Assembly (NCBI GenBank): GCA_014529385.2
Contig: CM043962.1
Span: 90,135,680 to 90,199,679, forward strand
Direction: 5' to 3'
Source: Adiantum capillus-veneris
Lineage: Eukaryota > Streptophyta > Polypodiopsida > Polypodiales > Pteridaceae
Length of the DNA: 64,000 nt
Shown: positions 36,010-46,214 of the stretch, in pieces
Layout of the letters: each line of letters begins with the position of its first letter
Position numbering within the stretch: the first letter of the stretch is position 1
Position numbers and translations under genes: made by a program
Notes under the pieces: model-generated
What the model was told of the DNA's origin: nothing
Database searches by the model: none
The model's input: only the letters and a program-made list of their open reading frames with translations

Positions 36010-38937
36010 TGTGGTGGACCACATCGAGCAGCGGAGTGCCCTATTAGGCTGCAAAAGAATGCTGCACAGATGCAAATGAATCAAGGGAGCACGTCTGCAA
36101 TGCCAATACTCACATGTAATCGTTGTGGCATAGATCACTTGATTGCCCAATGTCCCTATAACCCAAATGCGCCTAAAATCACACCCCTAAATTTGGTTGA
36201 AATTACTAGTGTGACGTCGCCAATACCACCCGTCGCACCCGCTTATGCGATTACACGGTCCATGCTTCAAGGGCCAGGCCATATCCTCGAAGAGAGAGAT
36301 ACCGCGTCAGTTATCCAAGCAAAGAAAAAGAAGACACGAAGGAAGAGGTCGCAGAATACGGGAAATTCAAAGCCAAGTTCCAAAACAAACATAGGAACAG
36401 GAGATGACCCCGTGTATATGAATGACCTCGAGGATGATTCAGATTCAATCGAGACAATGGAGACTAGAACCAATACCACAAAGGGAAAGACCGACAAAGA
36501 AAACCATAACATGGAACCAAATGAAAACCGAATAAGAGAAAACCATAAAGAGCCTCTGAAAACACCACAAGTGTTTCCAAATCCAATCCAAGACCCCCAA
36601 GATAAACCGCAGGGGCAAAAAGGGAAGAATCGTAAAAAGAAGATTGGGACGTACCCAAACCCAGTAGACGAGATTGAGCAGGTGAAACATCTAAGAGGTT
36701 TAATGGAGGAGACTCTAGGGGAACTAGAACCAGAACCCATGCATGTCAAAATTCATGACACAGTGTTTCCCATGCAAGTTCATCCACCCCACATGAACCA
36801 TAGACCATTAGCCATATCTAGTATCATCCAAGAAGGGAGTGAGGACGGGACATCAGAAAGTGAGCATACACCCTTCTTGTTGGAAAGGATGTTTAACGAA
36901 GGAATACCTGATCCCATTGAGGAATATGAGATTCCATCCTCACCAGTTCCTAGTCAAGGACCTACACCCTGCAAAATGCCAATGAATGTTGCCAAACTAG
37001 TGGACTTCATGTCTTCTGAGGTCCGAACCACGATCATAGCAAAGCTGTATGGATATCCTGAGTTATTCCTTGCACTTCGAGCATTCCTTAACGGAGAGCT
37101 ACGAACGGGATTATCGCAGTTTGCGCAACCAAATAGGCCTGACTCGATTATGATTGATGAGGGAAATCATGTGCAATCACTTGACTTAGATGGACACGAG
37201 TCTGTGATCGAGGTACCCATTAACGAATTAGGGCAGTATTTTGAAGGCGACGAGTCTAATGCAACCCTACCCATCACTACCAAGGGATTAACTATAAAGG
37301 GAATTCTTGATGGTGGTGCGGGAGTTAGCATCGTTACAAAAGATTGTTGGGAATCCATGGGAAAACCCCGCCTCAGTGTTACTAACATTGTGGTAAAGAT
37401 GGCAAATGGTACCATAGCCAAACCTATGGGGATGCTCAAGGATCTTAAGATCAAAGTTCTAGGACATAAGGTACGACATACGTTCATTGTAATGGATTTC
37501 TCTAAACACCCTATGTCATATGAAATGATTTTAGGACGACCATTCATGAGGGAAGCACAAATGGTTCATGATTGGTCTAAAAATCATGTCTATTTGCAAT
37601 TCCAAGACTCTGTCCTTAGAGTGGATTTGGTGACTGGTAAGGTACACCCCTTAGGGAGTAAAACCATTATTGATAATCGCTCTGACACCACAGTTCACTC
37701 GGCCCCACTACAATATTGTTACACTTGTAAGAAGGATACAGACATTGGCCAAGATTCTCCTTACATGGATGTGTTACCGGGTATGACGGAATCAGACAAC
37801 GTAGACTGGGTACACCTAGTTGCAACCATAGATACCTGGGGAAATAGAGGAACCACTTGGGTCACACCAGAGGGGGAAGAGGTACCACAAATTGCACCTC
37901 TGAACATGATAAGTGCCATACATGCATCTTCTAAGGGCAAGGCAATTGTGGACCAATCTGACAGTGACACCGATAGCTCAATAGAAGACTTTATCCAACA
38001 CGACTCAGACACTGACTTCCAGAGTGAAACGGATTCTGAATCTCATGAATTACAGAGTGGAGCAAGTTCAGAGTCAAAACATTCGGAAGGACCGAGCACA
38101 TCAACCCATGATAGCTCCTCTGAGAGTGAAGAGGACACCAACGAGGACTCTTTTAGTGAGCCAGATCTAAATGCAAATCAAAAGCAGGTCTCAAATAAGA
38201 CAAAGAAAAACCTTAAGAGGCATCGATATCGAGCCAATGTACGTGCTAGGATAAAAAAGAAGAGATCCTCAGCAGAATGGCTCAGTTATATAGGAGCATG
38301 TGATGCTCATCAAAAATTGGTAGACGATTGGGGTGAATATATCCAAAATGTTATGTGGTGTAGACCACGACCCCATGACATAGCCCAATTAGAGATCATA
38401 GACAAGCCAAAGTTGAGCCGCACTGCAAGGAGGCATCAAAACCAAGAGTTAGCTCGACAACACAAGAAAGCAGAAATGGAAGCACAAACCAAAGCACAAC
38501 CAGAATCCACAGACTTGCATCCTGCACCAGAACATTTCAAATCTTACACCACAAGGGAAGAAAAGGTTGTGTACACAAAAGCCCAAAGAATACCTATCAA
38601 TGGGAATAATGGAATCTATGATGGTCCGGCAATAGTTAAAGAAATAGAATTAGCCGACCCCGGTGAAGAATCAAAACCTGTTTTTATTGCCCAAGACCTC
38701 ACAGAAGTTGAAGAGGCGGTCCACAAAGAGCTTCTCAAGGAATTCAAGGACATATTCGCTTGGACATACCATGATATGAAAGGTGTTCCACCTTCTGTGG
38801 TCCAACATACAATCCCTATGATTAGCACTTCGAAGCCCGTACAACAAAGACCCTACCCGATGAATCCTAAGTACGCAAAGATCATTCAAGAAGAACTAGA
38901 AAAGCTTATCAAATGTGGGTTCATATATCCTATATGA
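36010..38937 (+). pseudogene. Element A pol, first part: zinc knuckle, spacer and protease 1
   Basis: Same frame as Gag, open to a TGA at 38935. It begins with the rest of the interrupted knuckle and a fourth knuckle (CNRCGIDHLIAQC), then a long charged spacer. Protease 1 is at about 37270-37600: ILDGGAGVSIV, a VVKMANG flap-like block, and ILGRPFM near the end. The catalytic Asp is codon 37309, but the usual Ser/Thr after it is Gly (D-G-G), which should impair the active site. A Ser/Asp-rich acidic spacer (about 37940-38180) and a basic stretch follow. The frame ends within the conserved KCGFIYPI block just before RT, where one extra base shifts the frame. Confidence 0.88.
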
Positions 38938-40468
38938 ACACTCTGAATGGGTGTCTCCAATAGTTATCGTGCCAAAAAAGAATGGGAAACTCAGGGTGTG
39001 CGTGGACCTCAAAAAAGGTAATGCAGCTACTAGAAGAGACCATTACCCCCTACCATATTCCAAACATGTACTCGAAAGAGTTGCAGGCAAGGAAGCTTAT
39101 AGCTTTCTAGATGGGTACTCAGGCTACAACCAAATCACGATAGCGCTAGAGGACCAAGCTAAAACTGCCTTCATCACGGAATTTGGCGTGTTTGCATTTC
39201 GTGTGATGGCTTTTGGCTTAACAAATGCCCCTGCTACATTCCAACGATTAATAAACACTGCTTTTAAAGAATATTTGAGAGAGTTTTGTGAAGCTTTCTT
39301 AGACGACCTTTGTGTTTACTCTTCTTGGAAAGAACATCTATCATGTTTGCGGAAGGTGTTTGAAAAGTGTAGGTTATATCGTATCTCATTGAACCCGTTC
39401 AAATGCAAATTTTGGGTCAAGCATGGAGTTATTTTAGGGCATATAGTATCTAAGAATGGTATCTCAACCGATGAGAGCAAAATTAAAGTGATTCTAGAGT
39501 TACCACCACCAACCAATTACAAGGGAGTTCAAAGGTTCATGGGACACGTGGGTTATTATCGACGGTTTATTTTATTTTTCGTTGAGATAGCACGTCCTTT
39601 GTACAAGCTTCTCATTGAATTTAAATGGACTGAAGAGTGTGACCAGGCCTATGAACAATTGAAGAAAACACTAGCAAGTGCTCCGATTTTAAGGACACCT
39701 AACTGGGATGTCATTTTCCATGTGCATATTGATGCATCAAACTTTGCTATTGGGTGTGTTCTCACTCAACCAGGAGAACATAAATTGGACTATCCCATTA
39801 GCTTTGCAAGCCGTCAATTGAACGATGCTGAAAGGAACTACACCACTACAGAGCGAGAAGGTTTAGCAATGGTTTATGCAGTAAAGAAATTTTGCTACTA
39901 CCTTCTGGCAAACAAGTTTGTATTTTATGTGGATCATCAAGCGTTGCTGTATCTAGTAAACAATCCATGCTCCACAGGAAGAATCACACGATGGTTGTTA
40001 ATTCTTCTGGAGTTTGATTTCACGATTGTAGTGAGACCCAGTAAAAGGCACGTCATGGCTGATCATTTGTCTCGCATACCCAATGGTGAAGCCCCTACAG
40101 GAGTTGATGATGAATTACCCGATACTTCCCTATTCATAGTTGAGACTATGCCTGAATGGAGTGAGAACATTGTTAACTTTTTAGTTAATGGTTTTCCACC
40201 CAAGGAACTTCGTAAGGATATCACTCGAAGGCTAGTAAAAGAATGTGAACCCTATTGTTTGATTGCCGGAACTCTGTATAGATTAGGCAAGGACGATATT
40301 CTTAGGCGTTGTGCCCGCGAGGATGAATATTTGTATATCTTGCAAGAAGCACATATGGGCATAGCTAGAAAGGTACTGCAATCAGGCTATTGGTGGCCAA
40401 CTTTATTTAAGGATGCATCACTTTTTACAAAAGGGTGTGATGAGTACCAATGTTACAAGACCACATAG
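38915..40468 (+). pseudogene. Element A reverse transcriptase and RNase H
   Basis: In the shifted frame the RT is well preserved: EWVSPIVIVPKKNGKLRVCVDL, YSFLDGYSGYNQI, AFGLTNAPATFQRL and the active site FLDDLCVYS with Asp codons at 39302 and 39305. Thumb and connection follow, then RNase H at about 39700-40080 with HIDASNFAIG, NYTTTEREGLA and VDHQALLYL. Only one RNase H domain is present, unlike Tat-type elements. The segment ends with the start of integrase, whose zinc-binding module is damaged. A TAG at 40466 ends it; the same frame continues after the stop. Confidence 0.92.
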
Positions 40469-41083
40469 TGCAAAGACAGAATGCCCTTACATCCTATTAA
40501 AGTAACCCAACCATTTGAAAAATGGGGCTTAGACTTTGTAGGTCCAATTAGTCCCGCAGCTCGCAACACTCAATCTCGATATATTCTAGTTGCTACGGAC
40601 TATGTAACAAAGTGGGCTGAAGCTAAGGCTTCACAAAAAGCTGACGCGAGGACAACAGCTAAGTTTCTTTTTGAGAACATTATCACAAGATTTGGTTGCC
40701 CTTTTGAAATTTTTAGTGATAATGGTACCCATTTTATAACTGAGGTAATAAGAGAGCTTACCACGACCTTTATGATATCCCACCATAAGTCTACACCTTA
40801 TTACCCGCAAGCTAATGGACAAGCCGAGAGCACCAACAAGACTCTAATCTCTATTTTAACCAAGACGGTAGAAGCTCATCGCACTGATTGGGATTTGAAG
40901 TTGACATCTGCTCTATGGGCTTATCGTACTGCTTATAAAGTGGCTATTAATTGTACGCCATTCAAAATGGTATACGGCCAAGAAGCGGTTATGCCTTGGG
41001 AGTTTGTCATTCCTAGTCTTAGGGTAGATTCGCAAGAAGGATGGAATGGTAACCCCTTAACTGAGCGTTTGTATATCTTATAA
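40469..41083 (+). pseudogene. Element A integrase core
   Basis: Same frame as the preceding segment. The catalytic triad is complete: WGLDFVGPI (Asp), FSDNGTHF (Asp) and YPQANGQAEST (Glu). ALWAYRTAYK and TPFKMVYGQEAVMP follow. Ahead of this, before the stop, the HHCC module is incomplete. The block after EAHMG, which normally brings the second His, is missing, and in GCDEYQC one of the paired Cys is replaced by Tyr. A TAA at 41081 interrupts the C-terminal part. Confidence 0.92.
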
Positions 41084-42391
41084 AAACTAGACGAAGAGAG
41101 ACAGTTGGCTGTGCAAAATGCTCTTGTGGAAAAGGATAGGAGAAAGAAGTGGTTTGATCGCCATGTGAAGGACAAGGACATCAAAGTTGGTGATAAAGTC
41201 CTTATGTATGGAGTACGTAAAGAGAAGAAAAGGTTGAAATATGCTGGTAAAGGACCATATAGAGTATGTGAAATTACCCCACAAGGTACCCTTCGTGTGG
41301 AAACTCTTGATGGAGTTGAAACCATTGGATTCCTTAATGGGAGTAAATTCAAAAGATATTATGATCCTTTAAGCCAAGAAGAACTACGGGCCATTCATCA
41401 AAAGAAGGCCGCCAAAGCACAAACCGAGTTAAACAAGATACAAGCTCAAGCTGAGGCTAAGGAGCGACAAAAACGTATAAGACAAAAACGAGAGGCTAAC
41501 CTTGGAGTCACAAATGCATTCCACGTGGAAATCGAAGAGTATTGGTTGGACTCTGACACACCTCTACGATACCCTATTGAGTTAAATACTGCCTATGGAA
41601 AAGTGCTATATAACGCCTTATTGGACACGGGTGCTAAATATAATCTGCTATCCTATGGGGTGTGGTGTCAGTTAGGGAAGCCACCTCTATCTGAGAGTAT
41701 TATCCAAGTCAAGGGTGTCAATAAGAAAAAAACTACGGTTTTTGGAATCTGGCACACTTCTGTCAGTTATGACAATGGAATTGTAGCTCAAGACTTTTTG
41801 GTCATGCCTACTGGAACTATGGAGGGTAATATAAACCTGGGACGCACGTGGATGATAGCCACCAAATGCACTATTGATTGGGGGACTGGAGGTGTCACAA
41901 CGCAAAAACCAACTCTTATCCCTACCACTCAAGCCATAGTCCCTGAGATATTGCCTAAGGAAATAAAACCCAAGACATTGCATGTCCAGGAGATTGAACC
42001 ATACGTCCCCATAGCCCAACTCTCTAGAGCTTCAACTGATGTAGTTGAAAGAAAGCTTGAGACACACAAGAACCATCCTAATATAACAGAGAAAACATAC
42101 AAGTGGGTCCCTAAAGCTTCTGTAGTGAGCATGGTTGATGCAAAAAAACGGAAACCTCGTAAGAACCATCCCACTCACTCCAAGAAATGTAAAGAAACGT
42201 TGCGTTGGATTCCTAAACGACTATTGGAAGCCCAAGGATACTATGAAGGAAATGATCAAATCTGGGTGCCCAAACGTAAAGTGTACTCTTACCTGTCACC
42301 TGGCCTATGTAAACCCAATCCTGTGGCTCCAAAACAAATTGACTCAATCGCGGAAAGGAAAAAATCATGGAATGTTACACACCCGCTCTAG
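41084..42391 (+). pseudogene. Element A integrase C-terminus, second aspartic-protease-like domain and W-x-P-K tail
   Basis: Same frame, open to a TAG at 42389. 41084-41380 is the integrase C-terminal domain (KVGDKVLMYG, GPYRVCEI, KFKRYYDPL). A charged, helix-like linker follows (about 41380-41500). 41550-41890 then reads as a retropepsin-like fold: YPIELNTAYGKVLYN, ALLDTGAKYNLLSYGVW with catalytic Asp at 41624-41626, a VFGIWHTSV block and INLGRTWM in place of the usual I-L-G-x-x-W/F-L/M. After it comes a basic tail with W-x-P-K motifs at 42104, 42206 and 42263. A protease-like domain after integrase is not in the usual gypsy layout. The protein-level match is my reading by eye. Confidence 0.75.
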
Positions 42392-42741
42392 AGCTAGTTT
42401 GGGTACCAAAGAAAGAACGATTTGTTCCACCTAGCTCAGGAACAGGGAAATCAAATGAAGCTTCTTGCTCTTCATGCAGTTCCTATACGCAAATAGAAGC
42501 TTCGACACAACCTCCACCTACCACTGTACATATCCATACAAGCACGAAAGAGTTTGCACCTCCCGGGGTAAGTTCACCACCTACAACAATGTTGCAAATA
42601 AAATCATGGGAGAGTACCTTACCACCCTTGCAACTAGATGAAACGCATAGGGCGGTCGAAAACTATTGGTTAAAACCTTCACCCATAACAACTTGGAACA
42701 ATTGGTTTCAAAAGGTGACGACCTCATTCCAAAAGGTATGA
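42367..42741 (+). pseudogene. Element A W-x-P-K tail, continued in another frame
   Basis: After an A-rich run at 42358-42364 the coding frame shifts. In the new frame ELVWVPKKERFVPP gives the fourth W-x-P-K motif (42400), followed by a Ser/Thr/Pro-rich stretch up to a stop at 42741. The single-base shift in the A run is the likely cause of the break. Confidence 0.65.
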
Positions 42742-42748
42742 TCTACCC

Positions 42749-42762
42749 AAGGAAGGGGGGAG
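42749..42762 (+). promoter_or_regulatory. Internal purine tract of element A
   Basis: AAGGAAGGGGGGAG lies right after the end of the long coding region. It shares GGAAGGGGGG with the tract before the 3' LTR and with the tract at 63618 in element B. It may be a second plus-strand primer or the trace of an older element end. Confidence 0.55.
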
Positions 42763-42840
42763 TGTTTGCTAACATCAATCATTCACTCGCTCCCCTCTCA
42801 ACCTTCCTCCCTGACCTCTCAATTCCAATCTTAGGGAATG

Positions 42841-42850
42841 TATATATATA
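42841..42850 (+). promoter_or_regulatory. TATA-like sequence before the small 3' ORF
   Basis: TATATATATA, about 170 bp upstream of the ATG at 43022. It would suit an internal promoter; function is inferred. Confidence 0.35.
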
Positions 42851-43021
42851 GCCTTATACTCACAAAAAACAAAAATAGTAAAGAGCAAGAGCGACTAGCA
42901 ACGAGAGAGCATCCTATCAGATCTTACATATAAGTCCAAATTCACCATGTCAATTCAAGCAACACACAAAAACAACTCTTATGTTTTAAAGGCCTAACCA
43001 AATCTATCTGTATTGTCAGAA

Positions 43022-43444
43022 ATGGCTACTTCACCAGAGGCATGCACTTCTATTTTTGATGAAAGGTACCCTTTGTCTTTTCCTCAAGTGTTCTACGTAT
43101 GCTACCCTATACTTTCTTGCGAATGGGATTTGATAGAGAGCCTTGCATGTGAGAGAAATTTTGAGGAGTTAGAATGGTTGATACGTTTATGGCTAATTAG
43201 TGATCCCTACCCAGTAGCGAATGTGTCTCCAGTGGCACATGCTTATTCTTTTGCACAAGATGAGTATCCACGCATCGCGAGGTTCTTAGTTAGCATGCTT
43301 GCACAAGAGGATGATGAAGAGGAAATAATAGAGACCGAGGAAGACTATGGCCTCACGGACAACGATTTTATTTATCTAGATGATGAGGATAGAGGCCTAG
43401 CCTTAGGGTGGCCACCCGGTTTATATAATATCCTCTTTCCTTGA
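43022..43444 (+). CDS. Small acidic ORF of unknown function in the 3' part of element A
   Basis: Intact ORF from ATG at 43022 (MATSPEACT) to TGA at 43442, 140 residues. The N-terminal two thirds are compact and hydrophobic/aromatic (YPLSFPQVFYVCYPIL, LEWLIRLWLI). The C-terminal third is strongly acidic (EDDEEEIIETEED, then IYLDDEDRG), ending in GWPPGLYNILFP. No signal peptide, zinc motif or transmembrane signature of an envelope-like protein is evident. It lies 1.2 kb before the 3' LTR, beyond the gag-pol tail, and is the only coding part of the element without a break. I do not recognise the family. It could be a captured sequence or an accessory protein. Confidence 0.5.
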   Translation: MATSPEACTSIFDERYPLSFPQVFYVCYPILSCEWDLIESLACERNFEELEWLIRLWLISDPYPVANVSPVAHAYSFAQDEYPRIARFLVSMLAQEDDEEEIIETEEDYGLTDNDFIYLDDEDRGLALGWPPGLYNILFP

Positions 43445-44671
43445 TTCTAAAAGGGGTGACAGATAGGTAGGTTAGGGGTCTAGATTGTGTTTTGAGTTTG
43501 TTTTTTAGGAGTTTTAATTTTTCACACTGACATGCCTCCTAGAGGTATAGTGCTTGTTTTTGGATGTGTTAGGTAGGACTTATATGGATCTCCATCCACA
43601 TGGCTGAGGACATCTGCTTCAACGAAATGAGCCACTCCATACCTCCAGGTGTACTACTTTCCATGATTCATGTTGGTGGATATGTGTAATTGCTAATAAT
43701 GATTTTTCATGCTTTGTTTGAGTGCAATAGTTATTATTTTTATCTCCCATTATAGATGTATAAATTTGTCTTTGCTTAAGTTGATTGAACTCCAGTTTAA
43801 TCTTATGGATGAACGTGGAGATTAGGAAACCGTGACTTTAGGTTAACTCATTTACTTGACCACTAGGCCTAGCTAATAAAATTATTCGAGTATTTGAGAC
43901 CTTAGGAATGTTTTAGGTAGAGAAAGGCTTGCTCACTTAAACAACAAAAAACACTACTGCAAATACCAAGGAAATGGAAGCAAAAAAAAAAAAAAAAACA
44001 TAATTGCCACAAATGAAAAATCTTATGCTGGATGAGAAATCCTGGCTTGAATTGGTACTTCACTCACATGTATTGTCTATGGTACTAGAGCCCTAGAGGT
44101 TCCCAGTGTGGGCGCTTTTCCTTGAGAAGCAAAAAACCCCGGACATACAAAATAAGCACACACGTCACATGATTGTGACCCAAAGTAAAAAAGTATTAAA
44201 AAATAATAATAATAATAAAAAATAAAGAAAAATTAAAAGACTTCCATTGCGCCTACGGTTAACATTTCAAGCTTTTTTTTGCAGTTGTGAGAGCGAGTTG
44301 GCTAATCAAAGCTGAAAAGCATAATTAGGGAATCTTGCATTTAGATAATCTTCTTAGCTTAGCTAGTACTAGAGTAGTTGTTTTAATCTTAGTCATAGCT
44401 AACTAATTGATAGACTCACCCATAAGCTCAAAACTCTTGGTTAATTAATTTACTCAAAGTGCAATTTATTTGTCCTTAATGGCAGTCTAACATTTCATAA
44501 ATCTTGCATTTACTCATTTCCACATGTACTTTACATTCCCCTCATGATTTATGGCAATATAATTCCGCTTGCTAAAACAGTGACTTTGCCTTGTAGATTC
44601 AAATCTAGATGCTCTACAACATGGGCATACCAAGCTTCAACTCAATAGCTTCCGAGGACGGAATCTACATC
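43445..44671 (+). other. 3' untranslated region of element A
   Basis: No ORF. A-rich runs are at 43983-43998 and AAT repeats near 44200. It is compatible with the long non-coding 3' region of large plant gypsy elements. Confidence 0.6.
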
Positions 44672-44685
44672 AGGAAGGGGGGCAA
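44672..44685 (+). promoter_or_regulatory. Polypurine tract of element A
   Basis: AGGAAGGGGGGCAA directly before the 3' LTR. Confidence 0.9.
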
Positions 44686-45249
44686 TGTTAACCCTCGTGG
44701 CTCACGGATACCCTATTGCCTACGACGGACACTGTAACCATATTATTTATTTAAGTAGAGTCAGGCACCGGGCTTGTCGGTCCAATAGGGAAAGGTAGAG
44801 TGATCGCCGATGAGAGGCGCACTCTAACACGAACATGCTAGGGTTAGTTGGCTAAGCATGGGCGCCCAAGTGTGAATGGGGTGAGCTCACATAAAAGCCA
44901 ATTAAACCTAAAATTGAGTCATTCTCTCATTGTGCAATAGAAGCTGCTCTTGCTCCATCTCCACCTTCTCCTTCACCATCTCCTTGTGTGTGTGCGTGTG
45001 TGAGAGAGAGAGAGAGAGTGTGAGAGTGTGTGTGCGATTGAGCGTTGCGGCGGCACGACGGCGGCAAGGCGGTTGAGTGCGGCGTAGCGGCGTCTCCCTC
45101 TTCTTCGCGGCCCGGGAATCCTTCATTCGCAACTACGCAGGAAGGTGAGTGACACACCATTCTTCCTTGTGAGCTTGTCTGTTGTATGACTGTGTGCTAG
45201 GAGCCTTTGTGGCTCGCACACGGCGCGTAGCAAGTCCCTAGCCTTGACA
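44686..45249 (+). repeat. 3' LTR of element A
   Basis: 564 bp, same length as the 5' LTR, TGTTAACCC...CCTTGACA, followed by the target duplication GTGGC at 45250-45254. Confidence 0.97.
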
Positions 45250-45254
45250 GTGGC

Positions 45255-45425
45255 AGCATCTCCACAGCAACCACCACTGCCACCACTAGAGCTTCAATGC
45301 CTAGAAGAGTGTGTAGATTGTCTAGTCGACACCGAACTCTCGAAGCGCGTTGATCGCTCTGAAACAGAAGGAAATGGTGAAGGAGTGGAATGACGCGATG
45401 GTGTTCCTGAGTGATGACGCTCCAG
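45255..45425. other. Sequence between element A and the minus-strand copia
   Basis: 171 bp of the target DNA into which element A inserted; possibly the continuation of the CACTA-like fragment left of 31852. GC content is higher than in the flanks. No complete ORF. Confidence 0.4.
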
Positions 45426-46164
45426 TGTTAGGAAATAAGATGTAGCTAAATAGATAATCGAGTAGATTACTTAATGAAGAGATACATTTTTTCTCACACG
45501 AGATTATAGAGTAGAGAGAGAGAGAGAGTACACACAATATACGTGGTTCACCCAATGTGGGCTACGTCCACGGGAAAGCAACCACTCGATGGCTTTAGTA
45601 CTTCAAAACACAAAGTAGATTACAAAGGGATTATACCCTTTTGGAGCTCCTGCCTTTCTTCACTCTCACCACCTCACACCCACCTTGTTGCATCAACTTC
45701 ACAGTGTGAAATGTGTGTAGAAATGGCCTCCTTTTATAGGCCAAAAGGGCCGCCCTCTCCCATGAAAGGCAGCCATGTGTAGCCGCCCTTGTGTAGATAA
45801 GTCCAAATCGGACCCTCCAATCCGCCCATGTGTGGCCGCCCTTGTGTAGACAAATCCACTTTTGAATTCGGCCAATGGCCACCGGCCATTGACTTCCGAC
45901 CACCAGCCACCAGCCAACCGGCCAACCGACCGACCGTTTTCCGACCACTTTCCGACTGTCGTCTTGCCATAATATTCTGACGAAGCCAATCTCGAGCTTA
46001 GGCTCGAGACTGGGTGTAAAAATTTTGGTTTCCGGCAAGTGATTTTATTTTTTGTGAGTTATATTTCTTCTCGCACGATGGATTCTCCTCATAATGGGGG
46101 CCTTACAAATGTGCATTTTTAACACAAAAAATTACAAGGGGTAAATCAGGCTCCATACTTAACG
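45426..46164 (-). repeat. 3' LTR of a minus-strand copia element
   Basis: Read on the minus strand it starts CGTTAAG (the expected TG changed to CG) right after the purine tract AAGTGGGAGAT at 46165-46175. It ends ...CCTAACA at 45426, about 739 bp. It contains a (CT)n run near 45513-45528 and short CCGGCCAA-type repeats at 45870-45960. No partner LTR is in the window. Confidence 0.7.
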
Positions 46165-46214
46165 ATCTCCCACTTGGAGACTCATCTCCAAACCAAACCT
46201 GTAACTGCTTTCCA

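Larger units (their letters stand above)
31857..45249 (+). mobile_element. Element A: complete 13.4-kb Ty3/gypsy retrotransposon with extra 3' coding region
   Basis: Two 564-bp LTRs, a tRNA-Asp type primer site, a purine tract before the 3' LTR and a 5-bp target duplication define it exactly. By eye the LTRs differ at about 14 of 564 positions, half of them CpG transitions. The coding order is Gag, protease, RT, RNase H, integrase, then a second protease-like domain, a W-x-P-K tail and a separate small ORF. Coding is broken by TAG at 36007, a frameshift near 38930, TAG at 40466, TAA at 41081 and a frameshift near 42360. The primer type and the lack of a chromodomain place it among non-chromoviral plant gypsy elements (the Athila/Tat side). 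Confidence 0.95.

Noticed and set aside
35749-36150. Minus-strand ORFs inside element A gag-pol
   Set aside because: Shadows of the plus-strand frame, without motifs.
43022-43444. Envelope-like gene in element A
   Set aside because: No signal peptide, transmembrane helix or glycosylation pattern; acidic C-terminus instead.
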